From contig VRUD01000004.1 in assembly GCA_019456305.1 (NCBI GenBank), positions 21,770 through 85,769 on the forward strand: 64,000 nucleotides of DNA, given 5' to 3'. Under the pieces are notes generated by a model. That model saw only the letters and a program-made list of their open reading frames with translations, was not told the origin of the DNA and made no database searches. The number at the start of each line of letters is the position of its first letter. Within the stretch, counting starts at the first letter, position 1. Below, piece after piece: positions 59,401 to 64,000 of this stretch. The DNA comes from Cytophagales bacterium (lineage in GTDB: Bacteria; Bacteroidota; Bacteroidia; Cytophagales; VRUD01). The translations under genes and the position numbers were made by a program.

Positions 59401-60861
59401 ACCTAATAACGTTGCGGCAGTACATTTCCTAACCAACACATCTACGTAATCACCTTTTTGTATTGAACCGGCATTCGAATGTCCGTTCAATACAGGAAAT
59501 ACTACAACCTTGTTTTCACTGTTCCGTCCACTTAAATCATCTTTTGACCTTTTTGAAAATCCCTCAATGAGGACTTTATGAATTTTATTGAGCGCCAGGT
59601 GATTTCTTTCTAATGCGTATTTTTGTTGCAGCTGAATGATCTCGCTAAGCCGTCTTTTTTTAATATCTTCAGGGATATTATTTTTATACTTTTTTGCTGC
59701 CAATGTGCCGGGTCTTTCGGAATAAGTAAACATATATGCATAGTCATATTCTACCCATTCCATTAATGAGAGCGTATCTTTGTGCTCTTTTTCGGTTTCG
59801 GTACAGAAGCCTGTTATGAAATCAGTAGTAATTCCGCAATCATCGCCTAATATGCTTCTTATTGCTTTAATACGTTCCATATACCATTCTCTGTCATAAG
59901 TGCGGTTCATTAATTTCAGAACGCGTGAATTGCCACTTTGTGCCGGCAGGTGTATATTCTTGCAAATGTTATCGTACTTTTTCATAGTATAAAGCACCTC
60001 ATCGGTCATGTCTTTGGGGTGGGATGTTGTAAACCGAACTCTTAATTCAGGGCTTATCAGCGCTACTTTTTCTAATAGTTGGGCAAAATTTATTGTACCA
60101 GCCCTCCTGCCTTCCGCAATGCTGGCCCGATGTCCACTGGACATCGGCCTCCCCAAAGGGGGGACTTTGCCATTGCTCTTGCCGTTGTTATTGTTATTGT
60201 TATAGTCATTGTTGCTGCCACTGCTTCCTTCCATTTCCCATTTATAAGAATCCACATTCTGCCCTAATAGCGTTACTTCTCTATAACCCTTATCAAAAAG
60301 ATCCCGGGCTTCTTTTACGATAGAGTAGGGGTCACGGCTGCGCTCTCTGCCTCTTGTAAAGGGTACAACACAAAACGAACACATATTGTCACAGCCTCTC
60401 ATGATAGAGATAAATGCCGTCACTCCGTTTGAGTTAAGCCTCACCGGGCTGATGTCAGCATAAGTTTCTTCCCTTGAAAGATAAACATTCACAGCCTTGT
60501 GGTGATCATCAACTTCTTTAAGAAGATTGGGTATGTCTCTGTAAGCATCAGGTCCTACAACCATATCTACAATCTTTTCTTCTTCCAGTAATTTTGATTT
60601 GAGACGTTCTGCCATACAGCCGAGAATGCCTATTTTAAGATTGGGGTTTTTCTTTTTCAGGGAATTGAAATACAGTAGTCTTTTTCTAACGCGCTGCTCA
60701 GCCTTATCCCTGATGGAGCAGGTATTGACAAAAATGATATCAGCATTTGCAATTTCAGAAGTAGTATTGTATCCATCTTTTTGCATGATGGAAGCAACGA
60801 TCTCTGTATCAGCAAAGTTCATCTGGCAGCCGTATGTCTCTATGTAGAGTTTGGGTTTCAT
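59383..60861 (-). CDS. miaB: tRNA-2-methylthio-N6-dimethylallyladenosine synthase MiaB with repeat insert
   Basis: MiaB methylthiolates i6A37 in tRNAs. The N-terminal cluster cysteines are in [25 protein letters not shown] and LGCMAERLK. The radical-SAM CxxxCxxC is [21 protein letters not shown], followed by [14 protein letters not shown]. About 40 residues ([12 protein letters not shown], then [20 protein letters not shown]) separate this from [11 protein letters not shown], encoded by the repeat at 60093-60235. I start at [13 protein letters not shown]. The TRAM domain is complete. Confidence 0.95.
   Translation of the reverse strand: MKPKLYIETYGCQMNFADTEIVASIMQKDGYNTTSEIANADIIFVNTCSIRDKAEQRVRKRLLYFNSLKKKNPNLKIGILGCMAERLKSKLLEEEKIVDMVVGPDAYRDIPNLLKEVDDHHKAVNVYLSREETYADISPVRLNSNGVTAFISIMRGCDNMCSFCVVPFTRGRERSRDPYSIVKEARDLFDKGYREVTLLGQNVDSYKWEMEGSSGSNNDYNNNNNNGKSNGKVPPLGRPMSSGHRASIAEGRRAGTINFAQLLEKVALISPELRVRFTTSHPKDMTDEVLYTMKKYDNICKNIHLPAQSGNSRVLKLMNRTYDREWYMERIKAIRSILGDDCGITTDFITGFCTETEKEHKDTLSLMEWVEYDYAYMFTYSERPGTLAAKKYKNNIPEDIKKRRLSEIIQLQQKYALERNHLALNKIHKVLIEGFSKRSKDDLSGRNSENKVVVFPVLNGHSNAGSIQKGDYVDVLVRKCTAATLLGEIISA
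60093..60235. repeat. Repeat insert inside miaB
   Basis: CCGATGTCCACTGGACATCGG (60127-60147) is a perfect palindrome, followed by CTCCCCAAAGGGGGGACTTT and a TTGTTATTG trinucleotide-like stretch that encodes the Asn run. Confidence 0.8.
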
Positions 60862-61078
60862 TATCAAATTTAGTTGCACTAATTACACTAATTTTGTGAT
60901 TGCAAATTTAACAAAAAAAATAAATAATGACAAATTGACAGGAAAAAATAAAAACACGTAACAGCTTGTGGGTAGGAAAAAACGCCAGCCATCACCGATA
61001 AAATTAATTGTATGTGGCTTGTAGTCTCTTAAAATTTGTCTTCAGCTATTTTAACACCACTCCATAATTTGTAATGAG

Positions 61079-61288
61079 TCATGTTTTTAAGAAACCAGGG
61101 GTGACGAAAACAGGAGAAAAGGGGTTTACCTCTTTTTTTATGGCTTGTAAATATAAACTGATTGCGTCCTTAATATTTACCAATGCTTCTTTCCTTGAAT
61201 CTCCTTCAGAAATACATCCTTGTAAGATTGGGCAGGAAACGGTATATCCGCCTTCTTCAGCCGGTTCTAAAATAACTTCTAATTCCAT
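61079..61288 (-). CDS. Orphan HicB-like antitoxin domain protein
   Basis: The 69-residue protein has LEVILEPAEEGGYTVSCPILQGCISEGDSRKEALVNIKDAISLYL, the HicB N-terminal domain (partly degraded RNase H-like fold). It has no C-terminal DNA-binding domain. No hicA gene follows: the next 200 bases on the minus strand hold only a 16-codon frame overlapping by ATGA. It may be a solitary antitoxin or a regulatory remnant. Confidence 0.8.
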   Translation of the reverse strand: MELEVILEPAEEGGYTVSCPILQGCISEGDSRKEALVNIKDAISLYLQAIKKEVNPFSPVFVTPGFLKT

Positions 61289-61348
61289 AATTTATAAATC
61301 TGTAATGATTTTTTGTCAAATATGCGAAATTTTAAGATAAAAGTTATT

Positions 61349-62143
61349 TCATTCAATTATTAGTTTCCCGGTAGCAACGATTTGTCTGTTGTTGCGAAGT
61401 TGAAAGAAGTAGTTGCCTCTTGCCAAATTCTTTTTTTCAATTTTTACCTGTCCGGTAATTATATCATCAGCCGTCTGCACTAACTTTCCTGTTTCACTGT
61501 AAATTCTTAAATCGTAGTTTTCATTTTTTAAATTTTCAAACTCCAATATAGCGTATTTGTTGAAAGGATTGGAATACAATGTCCAAGAGCTATTATTTTC
61601 ATTTTTCTCTATTCCAGAGGTAAAGTCAAAGTACATGCTATCTACAATTAATTCTGTTCCCGAATTATTTCCACTTTGCATGTATATGATAGCACTATCA
61701 ATGACAGAAGCATTTTGTGTGATTGGAATTGTAATTAAAGTAAAGCCGGCAATATTTGTTGTGTCAGTCCATAATCCATTGTCTGCAACATTTCCGTTAT
61801 TTAATAATTCAATTCTTATTGAAACGGTGTCAATTCCTGTCAAACTGATCCTTACATAACAATATAAATTTAAAGGATGTGTAGTAAGAGGGAATTGTGT
61901 TTGAGCCCATCCTGCACAACCAAGAGTTAAAATTTGTGCAGCAAAGTTCCCCTGATAAGAATTACTGTCTTTATTAACTCCACTACAACTTAATTGGGCA
62001 TTGCTTGTTTGCCAGTTGTCAGGATTGACGTACCAACCACCAATGTCTGTCCAATTTTCAAATCCCGCATTAGGGATTGTCTGCGCACAGGTTTGAATTG
62101 TCAAACCTATTAGCGCTGCCAGGATGAAGATTTTTGTTTTCAT
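61349..62143 (-). CDS. T9SS-secreted protein with N-terminal PCMD-like domain
   Basis: The 264-residue protein has a signal peptide (MKTKIFILAALIGLTIQTCAQ). The mature start IPNAGFENWTDIGGWYVNPDNW is like the putative carbohydrate-metabolism (PCMD) domain seen in Bacteroidota exported proteins. A beta-rich middle and a T9SS sorting domain (WTLYSNPFNKYAILEF, ARGNYFFQLRNNRQIVATGKLII) follow. It is directly downstream of the next T9SS gene on the minus strand, with no spacer. The ligand is unknown. Confidence 0.8.
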   Translation of the reverse strand: MKTKIFILAALIGLTIQTCAQTIPNAGFENWTDIGGWYVNPDNWQTSNAQLSCSGVNKDSNSYQGNFAAQILTLGCAGWAQTQFPLTTHPLNLYCYVRISLTGIDTVSIRIELLNNGNVADNGLWTDTTNIAGFTLITIPITQNASVIDSAIIYMQSGNNSGTELIVDSMYFDFTSGIEKNENNSSWTLYSNPFNKYAILEFENLKNENYDLRIYSETGKLVQTADDIITGQVKIEKKNLARGNYFFQLRNNRQIVATGKLIIE

Positions 62144-62815
62144 TTATCTAATAATAAGCATCCTCTTATTGCTGACAAAACCTTGATCGTTTTTAATGTA
62201 TAGCATGTATAATCCCTGCGTCAAATCCGAAGAATCTATTATTAATTCACCTTTTTTATCATTTAATTTATATTCCTTAATTTTTTCACCAACTATATTA
62301 TAAATAGTTAATGCTGCATCAGTAGTATTATCAGGTAAATTGTATTTAATTTTAGTTTTATAGGTGAATGGATTAGGATAAATTTGCATATCAAAGCTAT
62401 TTTCACTACTGAAATCTATAGTTGCCAATAATGGTGAAACTGCAAAATATATAGTATCTGAATATGTTTGGGAATCAGTTGTATCAATAAGATAATATAT
62501 AAGTTTATAATTCCCCACGCTCAATTTTCCTATTGTTATTGTGTCTGTATGACCAGTTACTACTGGAGCGGAGTCAAGATCAAAATAAACCCGGACTTCA
62601 ATTAGTGTGTCAATAAAAATAATGTTGGAACCTAACATTATGTTAGCGGAATTAAATGTATAACGACCAATAACGATAATAGAATCGCTTGTAGTGGGAT
62701 TAGATGGTTTTATTATTATACTATCTATTTGTGCAAAGGTATTTGAAAATACTGTGCTAATTGAAGCAACTAAAATAGCTGCTAATACGGTTTTTAGATT
62801 TTTTGACTTTTTCAT
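62144..62815 (-). CDS. T9SS-secreted protein of unknown function
   Basis: The 223-residue protein has a signal peptide (KTVLAAILVASISTVFSNTFAQ) and one beta-sandwich-like domain of about 110 residues (IIIKPSNPTTSDSIIVIGRYTFNSANIMLG). The sorting domain is QIYPNPFTYKTKIKYNL and TQGLYMLYIKNDQGFVSNKRM. No family is recognised for the central domain. It is the first gene of a two-gene operon with the PCMD-like gene, and has a -7 element at 62875-62882. Confidence 0.8.
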   Translation of the reverse strand: MKKSKNLKTVLAAILVASISTVFSNTFAQIDSIIIKPSNPTTSDSIIVIGRYTFNSANIMLGSNIIFIDTLIEVRVYFDLDSAPVVTGHTDTITIGKLSVGNYKLIYYLIDTTDSQTYSDTIYFAVSPLLATIDFSSENSFDMQIYPNPFTYKTKIKYNLPDNTTDAALTIYNIVGEKIKEYKLNDKKGELIIDSSDLTQGLYMLYIKNDQGFVSNKRMLIIR

Positions 62816-62874
62816 GATTAGGAATTTTTAAATTATGAGTCCACTCCGAAAAGTCACTCAAAAGTTTAATAGCA

Positions 62875-62882
62875 CAAATATA
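62875..62882 (-). promoter_or_regulatory. -7 element TATATTTG for the T9SS operon
   Basis: The minus strand reads TATATTTG, matching TAnnTTTG, 60 bases upstream of the ATG at 62815. Confidence 0.5.
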
Positions 62883-63186
62883 CTAAAGAATATAATAAGT
62901 ACTCAGGTTTTTTTTGATTTTTTTTGGGGATGGGGGAGAAGTTATTGATAATCAGACAAATCCAACATTGTTTGGTGGTATAGGATAGCAATTAAGTGCA
63001 ACAAAAAATAAAAATGCTTGATGATAAAGGCGCCTGGTTTAATCTATTCAGGAGTTTCATAACATTCAGTATGATGAAAGCCCATTTGCAGTTTATTTGA
63101 TGAGAAAAATGGAAGGCCAAAGGCCCGGTAATTGTTGATTTATGAAAATCAATGACCTCTGCAATCATATTTTTTGAAAATTCCTG

Positions 63187-63216
63187 TTTGTATAAAGCAG
63201 AAATTTCGTACCTTTG
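63187..63216 (+). promoter_or_regulatory. Bacteroidota promoter TTTG-N18-TACCTTTG
   Basis: A -33 box TTTG (63187-63190) and a -7 box TACCTTTG (63209-63216) are separated by 18 bases, close to the known 19-21 spacing. Transcription is predicted near 63222, which gives a leader of about 84 bases before the ATG at 63306. Confidence 0.65.
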
Positions 63217-63305
63217 TTCAACTGGTTGGTTGTTTATATTTATTCATAATGCACCTTTTGTTGAGGAACTAAGGAGCAAAGTTAAACATTAACCGTCAAA
63301 GAATA

Positions 63306-64000
63306 ATGGTTAAATTAAAAAATTATATCAGCTATTTAATTCTCCTGACATTGACCATTAACGGGGTAAATGCTCAAAGCCCTGATGGTTCCATATCTCT
63401 GTTCATCCGTGACCAACATACAGGTTATGGATTAAAATCCAGGGTAGAGGTAACATCCGAAAGCAAAGAGACCATAGATGTCTTGAAAACAAAAGGCAGC
63501 GGGCATGTTACGTTTGAGGCAAAACCGGGTAAATATTATTTTAATATAAATTCAGAAGGATATTCTCCAATGAGCGCCTGGTTTCAGATCGGATCAGGCA
63601 AAAACTTAGATGTAGAAGTATTTTTAGATAAAATGAATTATATGCCTTCCGACATTAAAGATACAATTGGTGAGTCAAAAGCAGTTGTGGAGGGGTACGT
63701 GGTTGATCGTTCAACAGGTAAGCCACTTTATGGAGTTGATTTTAAGATTACAAACTTAGACCTGTCCGCCACTTCGTTTTGGCAGGCGGGTAAAAGCATC
63801 AAAACAGACCAAAAGGGCTACTTTTATGTTGAGGTCCCATTTTTTTCTGTATTAGAAGAAAACGATGAGCAGCCGGTAAGAACAGATATTGTTTTTAAAA
63901 AATCCGGGTACAAAACCTATGTGGAAAAAAACGTGCTTATTTTACCAGATAAGCAGACCATGAAAATTACTTTAGAGCAGGGTGAAGGGCAGATCGTGAA
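63306..64000 (+). CDS. Exported protein with carboxypeptidase-regulatory-like domain, 3' truncated
   Basis: The frame is open to the window end, so the C-terminus is missing. The signal peptide is SYLILLTLTINGVNAQS. Two beta-sandwich units follow: SLFIRDQHTGYGLKSRVEV, FEAKPGKYYFNINSEGYSPM, and then VVEGYVVDRSTGKPLYGVDF, TDQKGYFYVEVP, KKSGYKTYVEKNVLIL. These match carboxypeptidase-regulatory-like folds. A repeat-derived segment LSATSFWQAGK (DNA CTGTCCGCCACTTCGTTTTG, then GCAGGCGGG, near 63760) is inserted before the TDQKG strand. Confidence 0.75.
   Translation, partial: MVKLKNYISYLILLTLTINGVNAQSPDGSISLFIRDQHTGYGLKSRVEVTSESKETIDVLKTKGSGHVTFEAKPGKYYFNINSEGYSPMSAWFQIGSGKNLDVEVFLDKMNYMPSDIKDTIGESKAVVEGYVVDRSTGKPLYGVDFKITNLDLSATSFWQAGKSIKTDQKGYFYVEVPFFSVLEENDEQPVRTDIVFKKSGYKTYVEKNVLILPDKQTMKITLEQGEGQIV

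Larger units (their letters stand above)
62816..63305. other. 490-base intergenic region
   Basis: It holds the promoter elements at 62875-62882 and 63209-63216 and a poly-T stretch near 62910. No convincing gene or RNA was seen. A short open stretch near 63060-63140 (HNIQYDESPFAVYLMRKMEG) has no start codon and no recognised match. Confidence 0.5.

Overview
The window is a low-GC stretch of a Bacteroidota chromosome, probably of the Cytophagales/Chitinophagales type. Five proteins end in type IX secretion (T9SS) C-terminal sorting domains. LpxC and FabZ are fused. DUF4270 and DUF5723-type proteins are present, DAHP synthase is fused to chorismate mutase, and several genes carry the Bacteroidota -7 element TAnnTTTG. 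All assignments come from reading the sequence; no database search was run. I recognised no rRNA, tRNA, CRISPR array, transposase, phage module or defence locus.

Layout. 1-5.4 kb: a truncated M43 metalloprotease and a probable seven-bladed propeller protein (both T9SS cargo), a DUF4160/DUF2442 pair, and a duplicated signal-peptide fragment. 5.5-16 kb: a DUF5723-like protein, mtnA, a three-gene cassette of unknown function ending in a hairpin, ridA, a 3-hydroxyacyl-CoA dehydrogenase-like gene, glmS, a DUF4270 lipoprotein and a glycogen-synthase-like protein. 16-32 kb: panC, a flippase-like protein, rfaE2, a zinc peptidase, acyl-CoA dehydrogenase, an AraC regulator, tsaC, a second DUF4160/DUF2442 pair, a large T9SS protein, aroB, an M16 peptidase, DAHP synthase-chorismate mutase, proline dehydrogenase and ruvC. 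32-43.5 kb: envelope and polysaccharide genes (glycosyltransferase 2, O-antigen ligase-like, Wzz-like, methyltransferase, Wzx-like, polysaccharide deacetylase) plus an OppC-like permease and a PP2C phosphatase. 43.5-53 kb: lpxC-fabZ, lpxA, DUF1573, yggS, tsaE, ald, uvrD-type helicase and a two-component-type propeller. 53-61 kb: a minus-strand block miaB, sigma-54 activator, lptE, a TPR-like gene and secG. 61-64 kb: an orphan HicB, two T9SS proteins and the start of a regulatory-like-domain protein.

The most unusual property is the density of short dispersed repeats, mostly palindromic. They lie between genes and also inside conserved genes without breaking the frame: panC, aroB, proline dehydrogenase, ruvC, glycosyltransferase 2 (three times), PP2C, O-antigen ligase, Wzx, deacetylase, uvrD (twice), miaB, the sigma-54 activator, a TPR gene and an outer-membrane protein. 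Some copies are read in the same frame in unrelated genes and give the same peptide (for example PPELPGG or PLTPPE). Others supply stop or start codons. One insert in the glycosyltransferase is several palindromes nested in each other. This resembles the in-frame Rickettsia palindromic elements, but the sequences are different. A 7-bp tandem array inside aroB, an 11-A tract in the TPR gene and about 100-bp inverted repeats around yggS are candidates for phase variation or rearrangement.
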